Position numbers and translations under genes: made by a program
The notes under the pieces: generated by a model
The model's database searches: none
What the model was told of the DNA's origin: nothing
Seen by the model: only the letters and a program-made list of their open reading frames with translations
Source of the DNA: Candidatus Kapaibacterium sp.
GTDB lineage: Bacteria; Bacteroidota; Ignavibacteria; Kapaibacteriales; UBA2268
NCBI GenBank assembly: GCA_027858275.1
Contig: JAQIDA010000133.1
Coordinates: forward strand, 1 to 5,948
Direction: 5' to 3'
DNA length: 5,948 bases
Shown here: positions 1 through 5,684 of the stretch, piece after piece
How positions within the stretch are numbered: the stretch's first letter is position 1
How the letters are laid out: each line of letters opens with the position of its first letter

Positions 1-80
1 AACTCGCTTTATTTTAACCGGACAGTAGTGAAAGTGTTTATATCATACTCTGCGGAATACGTCTCATATACAAACAATTG

Positions 81-111
81 TTGACAACATTAAAAAAAAC
101 AATACTATGAT
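81..111 (+). promoter_or_regulatory. Probable sigma-70-type promoter of the first gene
   Basis: A perfect -35 hexamer TTGACA lies at 81-86. Two candidate -10 hexamers follow: TACTAT at 103-108 (16-base spacer) and TATGAT at 106-111 (19-base spacer, better hexamer but long spacing). Either choice puts transcription start within a few bases of the ATG at 118, so the mRNA would be leaderless or nearly so, which fits the absence of a Shine-Dalgarno. The -35 overlaps two small palindromes, AACAATTGTT (73-82) and GTTGACAAC (80-88), that could be an operator. The start site is inferred from spacing only. Confidence 0.5.
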
Positions 112-117
112 AAAATC

Positions 118-774
118 ATGAAATTCATCTTCACAATAACCCTTCCAATGTTTGTCGGTCTTGGACTAATTGGATTATCGGTTTGGCTTTTTTTCTTAGC
201 AAGAGAAGATAATGCATATCTTTTATTATTTGGACTAGGAACTGCCATTTTGATTCCAGTTGGACTTTTTTTTATCACTTACGCGTTTAATTTCAAGAAT
301 AGGCAAACGTCAAATAAACTAAGCGAATTAACCAAGATTAGTGAAATCGAGGAACTATTAAATAAATCAAAGTCTGTTGAAGAACAATTAAAGCTCTTAA
401 AAACGGAACATCAAAACTTAGAAAACACCATTCGATTCAATAGTGAAAAAACAGCTCTTCAGATTAGGAAAGAGCAATTACACAGACATGCCAAAGAGAT
501 ATTAAGCGAGTTAAGTTCCATCGACAAGGAGATTGGAACAATTGATTCAAAGTTTGATAATTCAAATCTTCCCATAGAAGTTCAACTTTTAAGAGAAAGA
601 GTTTTCAAAAAAGAAGTAGCTGTAATCAGAATTTGCAAAAAAGAGTTTGTTGTTAGAAGAAATTTCATTGGCTATGAAATTCTTTTTGATTTAGTAATGT
701 TAATAGAGAGTATTCAAAAGGATCGATTGAGAAACAAGGTAAAACGGATAGAAGAAAAGAAAACAAACGCCTAA
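118..774 (+). CDS. Hypothetical membrane-anchored coiled-coil protein
   Basis: I do not recognise this 218-residue protein. It opens with two hydrophobic segments, about residues 4-28 and 33-55, separated by a short charged turn (AREDN), so it should be a two-pass inner-membrane protein. Residues about 62-140 are rich in Glu, Lys, Leu and Gln with heptad-like spacing, suggesting a cytoplasmic coiled coil. A mixed region (about 150-195) follows, then a very basic tail (KDRLRNKVKRIEEKKTNA). No enzyme motif is visible. The ATG at 118 is chosen because it precedes the first membrane segment and sits directly behind a promoter; Met11 (148) is an alternative but would cut the helix. The gene is visibly richer in A and T than mtaB next door, and its TAA stop lies inside GCCTAAC, the edge of an attC-like inverted repeat. 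Both points suggest an acquired single-gene cassette. It is probably a real gene, given its length, promoter and coherent topology. Confidence 0.7.
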   Translation: MKFIFTITLPMFVGLGLIGLSVWLFFLAREDNAYLLLFGLGTAILIPVGLFFITYAFNFKNRQTSNKLSELTKISEIEELLNKSKSVEEQLKLLKTEHQNLENTIRFNSEKTALQIRKEQLHRHAKEILSELSSIDKEIGTIDSKFDNSNLPIEVQLLRERVFKKEVAVIRICKKEFVVRRNFIGYEILFDLVMLIESIQKDRLRNKVKRIEEKKTNA

Positions 775-893
775 CAATGTGTAAATTTAATAGCAATTTC
801 TGTGGTGTACTAACAGCAGATTCGCGCGCATTTGTCCTTTCCTGTTGGACGGATAACCACACACAAATCTGGTGTTAAACCAACATCAATCGT
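769..893 (+). repeat. attC-like imperfect inverted repeat at the 3' end of the first gene
   Basis: GCCTAAC at 769-775 fits the RYYYAAC box that opens integron attC sites and contains the stop codon of the preceding gene, as in many cassettes. Inside it, the arm at 786-806 pairs with the arm at 856-879: 18 of the 21 bases of the left arm match, and three extra bases stay unpaired on the right arm. The loop is about 49 bases (807-855). Weaker symmetry continues outward to about 890. Total length is within the range known for attC sites. Against this, no good GTTRRRY box closes the right side (the GTTAAAC at 874-880 lies inside the arm), and no integrase is in the window. It may be a decayed attC, a related dispersed palindrome, or a chance cruciform. 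The right boundary is approximate. Confidence 0.35.
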
Positions 894-912
894 GTGTGCA
901 TGGTCAAAATGT

Positions 913-931
913 CATAAATTCCCCATAAATT
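913..931 (+). repeat. Two 8-base direct repeats one helical turn apart
   Basis: CATAAATT occurs at 913-920 and again at 924-931, a period of 11 bases, immediately before and touching the possible -35 of mtaB. Same-face spacing would suit a regulator binding site, but short AT-rich repeats arise easily by chance. Confidence 0.25.
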
Positions 932-957
932 GGACAATAGATATACAGTAGTATTAG
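930..957 (+). promoter_or_regulatory. Possible mtaB promoter (weak match)
   Basis: TTGGAC at 930-935 and TATTAG at 952-957 are separated by 16 bases, giving a weak sigma-70-like match. Transcription would begin near 964, leaving a leader of about 20 bases before the ATG at 987. This is the best candidate in the 775-986 gap, but both hexamers are imperfect. Confidence 0.25.
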
Positions 958-986
958 AAAATATTTAGGACGTTTAAAGTATACAA

Positions 987-2276
987 ATGAAAATATCATT
1001 CTACAATATTGGCTGCAAAGTCAACTTCGCGGAAACATCCACTATCGCCAAGCAGATGGAAACTCTGGGCGCGGAAGTCGTTGAGTTCGGTGAAGACGTC
1101 GACGCTGTACTGATTAATACTTGTACCGTTACCAATAACGCAGATGCCGATTGCCGCAAAATTATCCGCCGCGCGCTGCGCAAATCACCGGATGCCTTTG
1201 TCGGAGTTATGGGATGTTATGCCCAGCTTAATTCTGACGCTATTGCTGAGATAGACGGCGTTGACGCAATCTTCGGCACCGAAGAAAAATTCAACATACC
1301 CGAATATATAGAAGACTGGCAAAAACGCAACAAGCCCCTGATCGTCAACGACAAACTCGAAACCGCCGAATTTCACGCAGCTATGTCCGCTGATGACGCA
1401 AGCCGCACCAGAGTGTTTGTAAAAATTCAGGACGGATGCGATTATGTTTGTACATATTGCGCTGTTTCGCATGCTCGCGGTCCTAACAGATCGTTGCCCT
1501 TTGATGAAATTCCCAAGTTCTTCGAAAAATTCAAATCGGATAAATACAGAGAAATTATTCTGTCCGGCATCAATCTCGGCGAATACAGTTCGGGAGACAA
1601 ACGATTTGCGGATGTAGTCAATCTGATTGATGAACTCAAGATCGTCCCGAGAGTCAGAATCTCCTCAATTGAACCAAATTTGCTTAAGGAAGAAATCATC
1701 CGCAGAGTAGCCGATTCGAAAACCTTTTGCCCGCATTTTCACATTCCCTTGCAGAGCGGCAGCGACGAAATTCTCGCACTGATGAAGCGACGCTACAAAA
1801 GCAAGACGTTCTTGGATTTGGTCCGTCAAATCAATGAAATAATCCCTGATTGCTGTATCGGCGTCGATGTTATAGCAGGCTTCCCGGGTGAAACAGATGC
1901 CTGTTTCCGGCAGTCATATGATTTACTCGAATCTTTGCCGATTTCATATCTGCATGTATTTACATACTCCGAAAGAGAAAATACTCCGGCGGCGGAATAC
2001 GGAGGACGTGTCGACCCGATAGTCAGAAAAGAACGAACGAAAGCATTACGAGCCTTGTCCGACAAAAAACGCGACGAGTTTCACGATTCGCAAATTGGAC
2101 GTATCCTGACAGTCATTCCCGAGCAGATCAGCAAAAAAACAGGTCTGTGGACAGCATGGACGGAGAATTATGTCCACACAGAATTTGAGGGACCTGCCGG
2201 AATAGAAGGCACGCCGATGAAAGCAAAAATGATTGAGCGAAACGGGATGTTTGTCAGAGCGGAATTGATCGTATAA
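987..2276 (+). CDS. mtaB: tRNA t6A37 methylthiotransferase MtaB
   Basis: This radical-SAM enzyme adds a methylthio group to threonylcarbamoyladenosine-37 of ANN-decoding tRNAs, giving ms2t6A, which steadies codon pairing; it acts in the cytoplasm. The 429 residues have the full family layout. The N-terminal methylthiotransferase domain has three cluster-binding cysteines, Cys10 (IGCKVN), Cys46 (INTCTVT) and Cys77 (MGCYAQ). The radical-SAM domain has the CxxxCxxC motif at Cys151, Cys155 and Cys158 (DGCDYVCTYC), followed by ARGPNRS. Later family blocks are HFHIPLQSGSD (250-260) and GVDVIAGFPGET (292-303). The C-terminal stretch from about 367 fits the TRAM RNA-binding domain. The IGCKVN and CxxxCxxC contexts favour MtaB over MiaB (which acts on i6A) or RimO, though the subfamily call is from recall. 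The start is fixed by the conserved N-terminal strand right after the Met. Shine-Dalgarno support is poor: AGGA at 968-971 lies 15 bases upstream. The gene appears intact and monocistronic. Confidence 0.93.
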   Translation: MKISFYNIGCKVNFAETSTIAKQMETLGAEVVEFGEDVDAVLINTCTVTNNADADCRKIIRRALRKSPDAFVGVMGCYAQLNSDAIAEIDGVDAIFGTEEKFNIPEYIEDWQKRNKPLIVNDKLETAEFHAAMSADDASRTRVFVKIQDGCDYVCTYCAVSHARGPNRSLPFDEIPKFFEKFKSDKYREIILSGINLGEYSSGDKRFADVVNLIDELKIVPRVRISSIEPNLLKEEIIRRVADSKTFCPHFHIPLQSGSDEILALMKRRYKSKTFLDLVRQINEIIPDCCIGVDVIAGFPGETDACFRQSYDLLESLPISYLHVFTYSERENTPAAEYGGRVDPIVRKERTKALRALSDKKRDEFHDSQIGRILTVIPEQISKKTGLWTAWTENYVHTEFEGPAGIEGTPMKAKMIERNGMFVRAELIV

Positions 2277-2286
2277 TTCAGGAAAC

Positions 2287-2348
2287 AAAAAAAAAGCAAT
2301 CCGGATCTATTCACAAATAATTATGAGAATCTATTAAATCTGGATTGC
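2287..2348 (-). terminator. Stem-loop with T-run, oriented for minus-strand transcription
   Basis: GCAATCCGGAT at 2296-2306 pairs with ATCTGGATTGC at 2338-2348, 10 Watson-Crick pairs plus one wobble, around a loop of about 31 bases. The flanking run of nine A at 2287-2295 becomes a T-run directly after the stem when read on the minus strand, as in an intrinsic terminator. On the plus strand no T-run follows, so for the mtaB transcript the stem would at most protect the 3' end. The long loop is unusual for an intrinsic terminator. Confidence 0.45.
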
Positions 2349-2486
2349 GGTTAAAGATTAATGAACCTATTCAAATAGTACTATAGAGAAAAGCTTGTAT
2401 AGCTGATAATGATTGGATCAAATAATCTTATTTTTTTATTCAAAAGAACTTTTTCTTCTCGATGTTCTTACTATAATGACACGCAA

Positions 2487-2512
2487 GTCGCAAAAAGGTG
2501 ACACTTTTTTTT
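2487..2512 (+). terminator. Weak intrinsic terminator candidate
   Basis: GTCGC (2487-2491) pairs with GTGAC (2498-2502) over a six-base loop, with one wobble pair, and a run of eight T at 2505-2512 follows after two bases. A second run of six T follows shortly. The stem is only five pairs, so strength is doubtful, but the position between mtaB and the ABC operon is sensible. Confidence 0.35.
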
Positions 2513-2776
2513 ATGTTTTTTGACATTTTTCTTCCCGTCAGAATTTGATACGAATATAAAGCACTGAAATATAAGAACATAAAAACAATAAATAAATTCA
2601 ATAAAACAGCAGGAACTTTCCCCGAAAAGGATGTTTTGTCTGAAAACCAAGATTCTGCAGTTCTCAGCACTCTAACAATTGTTGCCGTTGTTTAGAACTT
2701 TTCCGTTCAGCATTCGTAGTATATCCGTATATTAAAAACCATGTTTCGTGTAAGTATCACATTATATTAGGACCCT

Positions 2777-3718
2777 ATGTTCGCTGTTGAAACTGAAAAT
2801 ATCAGTAAAATCTACAAAGGGGCTTTTGGCAACAAGCAGATCCATGCTTTAAGTGACATGTCTCTGTCTGTCGAGCAAGGCAGCTTCTTCGGATTGCTCG
2901 GGCCAAACGGTGCCGGCAAAACAACTATTATTAAAATTCTTCTTGGGATTACAAACCCGTCCGGCGGCAGCGCAAAAGTGCTGGGGCAGGATATCAGCAA
3001 TTACAAATTGAAAAAGAAAGTCGGATTTCTACCTGAAAACCATAGATTCCCGCCATATTTGACCGGGGAGCAAGTTCTCAAATTCTTCGGCGGATTTTCG
3101 GATATGTCTCAACCGGAATTGAAAAAAAGAATAGACTATCTGCTTGATCTTACCAAAATGAACGATCGCCGCAAGTATAAAGTTAAAACATATTCCAAGG
3201 GAATGATGCAGCGCATAGGGCTTGCTCAGGCTATGGTCAATGACCCCGATTTGATCTTTCTCGACGAACCGACCGACGGCGTCGATCCTATAGGCAGGAA
3301 GGAAATTCGGGATATGCTGCTCAACCTCAAAGATCAGGGCAAAACCATATTCCTAAACAGCCACCTGCTCTCAGAAGTGGAACTCGTCGCCGATCGAGTA
3401 GCGATAATCGACAAAGGCAAAATAATAAAAGAAGGAACGGTCAAAGAACTGACCGAAACTGAAAAAGAATATAAAATAACATTTGCCGGACACATAAGCG
3501 ACAGCTTTTGCAACAGCGAGCTGACCTCACAAAGAATCGATAATATTCATACAGATTATTTCACATTAAAAGCCGAAGATGACGACAGGCTCAACGCCGT
3601 AATAGACGCTATGCGTTCCGAAGGGCTGTTAATACAAGGAATAGTACCAATAAAAACATCACTGGAAGACAGCTTTATTCGGTTAATAAATACCAAAAAC
3701 GGAGGAGTCTCCCAATGA
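2777..3718 (+). CDS. ABC-2 type transporter, ATP-binding subunit
   Basis: A cytoplasmic ATPase that powers the permease encoded next. The nucleotide-binding domain covers about residues 4-220 of 313. The Walker A is GPNGAGKTT (42-50). The Q-loop region reads GFLPEN, with Glu in place of Gln, as is common in this branch. The signature is YSKGMMQR (139-146) instead of LSGGQ. Walker B is LIFLDEPTDGVDP (159-171), and the H-loop has His196 in NSHLLSE. The last 90 or so residues form the small C-terminal domain usual for ABC-2 ATPases. The start at 2777 has AGGA at 2769-2772, four bases upstream, and lies just before the first strand. The stop overlaps the permease start (ATGA at 3715-3718), so the two are translationally coupled. 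The substrate cannot be read from sequence; relatives export drugs, lipids or polysaccharides, or support gliding or Na+ efflux. Confidence 0.93.
   Translation: MFAVETENISKIYKGAFGNKQIHALSDMSLSVEQGSFFGLLGPNGAGKTTIIKILLGITNPSGGSAKVLGQDISNYKLKKKVGFLPENHRFPPYLTGEQVLKFFGGFSDMSQPELKKRIDYLLDLTKMNDRRKYKVKTYSKGMMQRIGLAQAMVNDPDLIFLDEPTDGVDPIGRKEIRDMLLNLKDQGKTIFLNSHLLSEVELVADRVAIIDKGKIIKEGTVKELTETEKEYKITFAGHISDSFCNSELTSQRIDNIHTDYFTLKAEDDDRLNAVIDAMRSEGLLIQGIVPIKTSLEDSFIRLINTKNGGVSQ
3701..3707 (+). promoter_or_regulatory. Strong Shine-Dalgarno of the permease gene
   Basis: GGAGGAG lies seven bases before the ATG at 3715, inside the end of the ATPase gene. It is the only strong Shine-Dalgarno in the window, fixes the permease start, and shows the host uses anti-SD pairing at least for coupled genes. 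Confidence 0.8.
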
Positions 3719-4548
3719 AAAATATATGGATAATAATAAAATATACGTTCAGAGAAGCTCTCGCGAAAAAGATCATGATTACTTTTCTGATTCTCTCTGC
3801 ATTGACCATAATCGGTTTTGGTTTGGCGTTCTCTTTGATGGGAGATGCCGCGGGAATTGGAAGTGTTAGTCAGCCCAATGCCTCAACGCCGCAATCTTCA
3901 ACAGAGATAATATCGGCCGGCGTTCGATTCTTGGAATACGGTTTTGTCGCGACATTGTTTGTTATCGGATTATTCCTTTCGATATTCTCAACTGCAGGCT
4001 TAGTCCCTGATTTATTGAAAAAGGGTAACATAGACCTATTTTTATCAAAACCCATTTCCAAATTTGAACTGTTGTGCGCTAAATATCTCGGAGGTCTGGC
4101 GATAGTATTTGTCAATATCGTGTTTTTAGTCGGAAGTATCTGGTTGATGGTCGGATTGAAATTTTCATTTTGGGAAACGAGTTTTCTGTTATCAATTGCC
4201 AGTATCACTTTTGTCTTCGCGACACTATACGCCCTGATGACATTACTCGGCATACTGACCAAAAGCCCCGTATTGCCCATAATTATCAGTTTCCTGATCG
4301 TTATAGTGCTAAACCCTTTGCTGGCTATGCGTTCAATGTTATATGATCTAACGGACAGCTCTGTTGTCAAGGGGATCTTCGAAACATTCTATTATCTTAT
4401 ACCGCAGGCGAATGAAATTGTGACCATTTCGCAAGATTCAATCATGGGTAAAGCAGATATAGTATATACTCCGATATATACAACAGCAGCATTAATGATT
4501 GTCTATTTGAGTTTGAGCTTCTTCTTTTTCAAGAAAAAAGATTTTTAA
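3715..4548 (+). CDS. ABC-2 type transporter, permease subunit
   Basis: Inner-membrane partner of the preceding ATPase. The 277-residue protein shows about six hydrophobic segments (about 18-42, 75-96, 123-147, 155-180, 184-204 and 253-271). The order fits the single-gene ABC-2 permease family: an amphipathic N-terminal helix (IIIKYTFREALAKK), a first membrane helix, a polar external loop rich in Ser, Thr, Gln and Asn (about 43-68), then the cytoplasmic block KKGNIDLFLSKPISKFELL (102-120), typical of these permeases and likely to contact the ATPase. The protein ends in a basic, cytoplasmic FFKKKDF. It starts four bases inside the ATPase gene behind a strong Shine-Dalgarno, so equal output of both subunits is expected. 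With one ATPase and one permease, the working unit is probably a homodimer of each. Substrate unknown. Confidence 0.9.
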   Translation: MKNIWIIIKYTFREALAKKIMITFLILSALTIIGFGLAFSLMGDAAGIGSVSQPNASTPQSSTEIISAGVRFLEYGFVATLFVIGLFLSIFSTAGLVPDLLKKGNIDLFLSKPISKFELLCAKYLGGLAIVFVNIVFLVGSIWLMVGLKFSFWETSFLLSIASITFVFATLYALMTLLGILTKSPVLPIIISFLIVIVLNPLLAMRSMLYDLTDSSVVKGIFETFYYLIPQANEIVTISQDSIMGKADIVYTPIYTTAALMIVYLSLSFFFFKKKDF

Positions 4549-4572
4549 ACAATTCCGGTATAAATCTTTATT

Positions 4573-4603
4573 CGTAGAGACACCCAATTTGGGCGTCTCT
4601 ACG
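4573..4603. repeat. Near-perfect 31-base palindrome (REP/MITE-like)
   Basis: CGTAGAGACACCCAA reads into its reverse complement with one A/C mismatch: 14 of 15 pairs around a single central T, so the real hairpin loop would be a few bases. It lies 24 bases after the permease stop. No T-run follows, so it is not a standard terminator. From memory, palindromes built on TAGAGACGC...GCGTCTCTA are dispersed in many copies in several bacterial genomes, so a mobile or REP-like repeat is the best guess; no second copy is in this window. Confidence 0.55.
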
Positions 4604-4632
4604 CACGAATGAATAATAATATCACTAACTAC

Positions 4633-4810
4633 CCAATCTCAAATTTATCCTTAATAATTGTTGTAAACTTTTGTTCCGGTTTTGTAAAATCATTGTTATT
4701 TATGTAAATTAAGACCGATTTCGGTCTCTATTACTATAACCGGAGATATTTGCTTACTGATTTCGGTATGTTACATGAAATTCTTAAATGCTTTTATTGT
4801 TGTTTTTACG
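4633..4810 (+). repeat. Tandem duplication copy A (leader and signal-peptide start)
   Basis: This stretch aligns with 5508-5684 at an offset of 874 bases, with one single-base gap. Over the 142 non-coding bases before the ATG about 110 match by hand count. Long conserved blocks are TTATTTATGTA (4697-4707), CTATTACTATAA (4728-4739), TTTGCTTACT (4750-4759) and ATTTCGGTATG (4760-4770). The likeness continues through ATGAAATTCTTAAA and fades in the signal peptide. The outer edge is approximate. Confidence 0.85.
4675..4744 (+). promoter_or_regulatory. Possible structured leader element of the exported-protein gene
   Basis: TCCGGTT (4675-4681) pairs perfectly with AACCGGA (4738-4744), enclosing a second perfect stem AGACCG (4712-4717)/CGGTCT (4722-4727) with loop ATTT. 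The set ends 30 bases before the ATG. The corresponding positions of copy B (5549-5618) keep part of both stems, with paired changes. It could be an RNA fold in the leader or, read as DNA, inverted-repeat operators. Function unknown. Confidence 0.35.
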
Positions 4811-5428
4811 ATTATTATGATTCAATCAAGTCTTTTTGCCGATGATATTGTCAACGGCATTAATAGAAATAGTACTGGTGAAGCTATTGCCATAATTGAA
4901 AATGAATCAACTCCTGATTCAACAAAAGAAGCAGGCGTGTTGGAGTCTTCTTTCTCCAAACGTGACAGCAGGTCTTCCTCTACAGTAAAAACAAGCAAGC
5001 TTAAATTTCTAATAGGCGGTTTGTTAATTAAGTCGGATAACCATCTTTTGGATGACACAGATATGGGTCCGGCATTCAAAATTGCCCTTATTTTGCGTGA
5101 GCATGATTCGAAATATTTCCCTTCTTTTGTTGAAATCAATTATATAAAAGGGCTTAAGAATGCCAAAGAAATTTCATTTATTAACTATATGTTTGGAAAA
5201 GGATTCATACCCAAGTTTAGCAATTTGAATTTTGGAATAATATTTGAAATTGGAGTTGGGGTTTCCTTTTCTGACACGCCTTTGGATGATAGTGACTGGG
5301 GGCTGTTAGGTTTATACAGAATTGGTGGGTATTATAAGAGTGTCGGTTTTAGTCTATCAATTAATACAATACGATTAAAGGGGAACAACTTCGATATATT
5401 AGCATTGAATTTGTTCTATACTTTTTGA
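4775..5428 (+). CDS. Exported protein, probable small outer-membrane beta-barrel
   Basis: I recognise no named family. Residues 1-22 form a clear signal peptide: Lys2, hydrophobic core about 6-16, and cleavage likely after LFA (22/23). Residues about 23-75 are a Ser, Thr, Asp and Glu-rich low-complexity linker. From about 76 to 217 the chain is full of short alternating strands with Gly and aromatic residues and ends in LNLFYTF; a terminal Phe is the usual outer-membrane barrel assembly signal. The length (about 140 residues) would suit a small barrel of roughly eight strands. The start is chosen because the signal peptide begins there and the same ATGAAATTCTTAAA start is kept in the downstream paralogue; there is no Shine-Dalgarno. 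The gene is the first of a tandem pair with the partial gene at 5649, and has its own duplicated leader. Role unknown; surface exposure is inferred. Confidence 0.75.
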   Translation: MKFLNAFIVVFTIIMIQSSLFADDIVNGINRNSTGEAIAIIENESTPDSTKEAGVLESSFSKRDSRSSSTVKTSKLKFLIGGLLIKSDNHLLDDTDMGPAFKIALILREHDSKYFPSFVEINYIKGLKNAKEISFINYMFGKGFIPKFSNLNFGIIFEIGVGVSFSDTPLDDSDWGLLGLYRIGGYYKSVGFSLSINTIRLKGNNFDILALNLFYTF

Positions 5429-5447
5429 GATTCTTTCAGAAATGACA
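5427..5447. repeat. Possible dispersed-repeat remnant after the first exported-protein gene
   Basis: Starting within the stop codon, GAGATTCTTTCAG followed by AAATGACA resembles (one extra A) an element I recall as widespread in bacterial intergenic DNA, read on the other strand as TGTCATTCTGAAAGAATC. It contains a small TTCT/AGAA hairpin. The identification rests on memory only. Confidence 0.3.
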
Positions 5448-5507
5448 AGATGGACTCTCTTAAGAAGCGAAGCCCGGCTAAAAAAAATAAATTCACAGGA
5501 CGATCAA

Positions 5508-5684
5508 CCAATCTCAAATTATCTTTAATAATCATTGCCGGCTTTTGTTCTGAATTTGCAAAACAATTATTATTTATGTACATTAAAGCAGACTTCAGTT
5601 CCTATTACTATAAACAGATTATTTTGCTTACTAATTTCGGTATGCTATATGAAATTCTTAAAATTATTATTAGTCGTTTTTTCG
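5508..5684 (+). repeat. Tandem duplication copy B (leader and signal-peptide start)
   Basis: Partner of copy A at 4633-4810. It carries the same conserved blocks in the same order, TTATTTATGTA (5571-5581), CTATTACTATAA (5602-5613) and TTTGCTTACT (5624-5633), then the same start ATGAAATTCTTAAA at 5649. Bases 5429-5507, before the copy, do not resemble the bases before copy A and hold no other clear feature. Confidence 0.85.

Larger units (their letters stand above)
2277..2776. other. Intergenic stretch between mtaB and the ABC operon
   Basis: About 500 AT-rich bases hold no convincing gene. Visible contents are a long stem-loop next to an A-run (2287-2348), a weak stem with a T-run (2487-2512), the palindrome AACAATTGTT (2674-2683), and a possible promoter for the ABC operon (TTCAGC at 2706-2711, 16 bases, TATATT at 2728-2733; weak -35). 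A minus-strand reading frame at 2440-2670 is discussed under findings but not called. Confidence 0.6.

Noticed and set aside
81..87. A chromosomal integron attI site
   Set aside because: No integrase gene or further attC-like boxes are visible, and GTTGACA only partly fits the GTTRRRY rule, so only a worn cassette edge is proposed.
665..862. 65-codon minus-strand reading frame
   Set aside because: It covers the end of the first gene and the attC-like repeat, with no start signal and no recognisable protein features.
2777..3718. Non-canonical Q-loop and signature (GFLPEN, YSKGM) as signs of an inactive ATPase
   Set aside because: These variants are common in ABC-2 exporter ATPases, and Walker A, Walker B, D-loop and H-loop residues are all intact.
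3870..4370. 166-codon minus-strand reading frame
   Set aside because: It lies wholly inside the ABC permease gene, which has clear membrane topology, a strong Shine-Dalgarno and ATGA coupling.
4822..5139. 105-codon minus-strand reading frame
   Set aside because: It is antisense to the signal peptide and linker of the exported-protein gene, which has a clear signal peptide and a paralogue in the plus direction.
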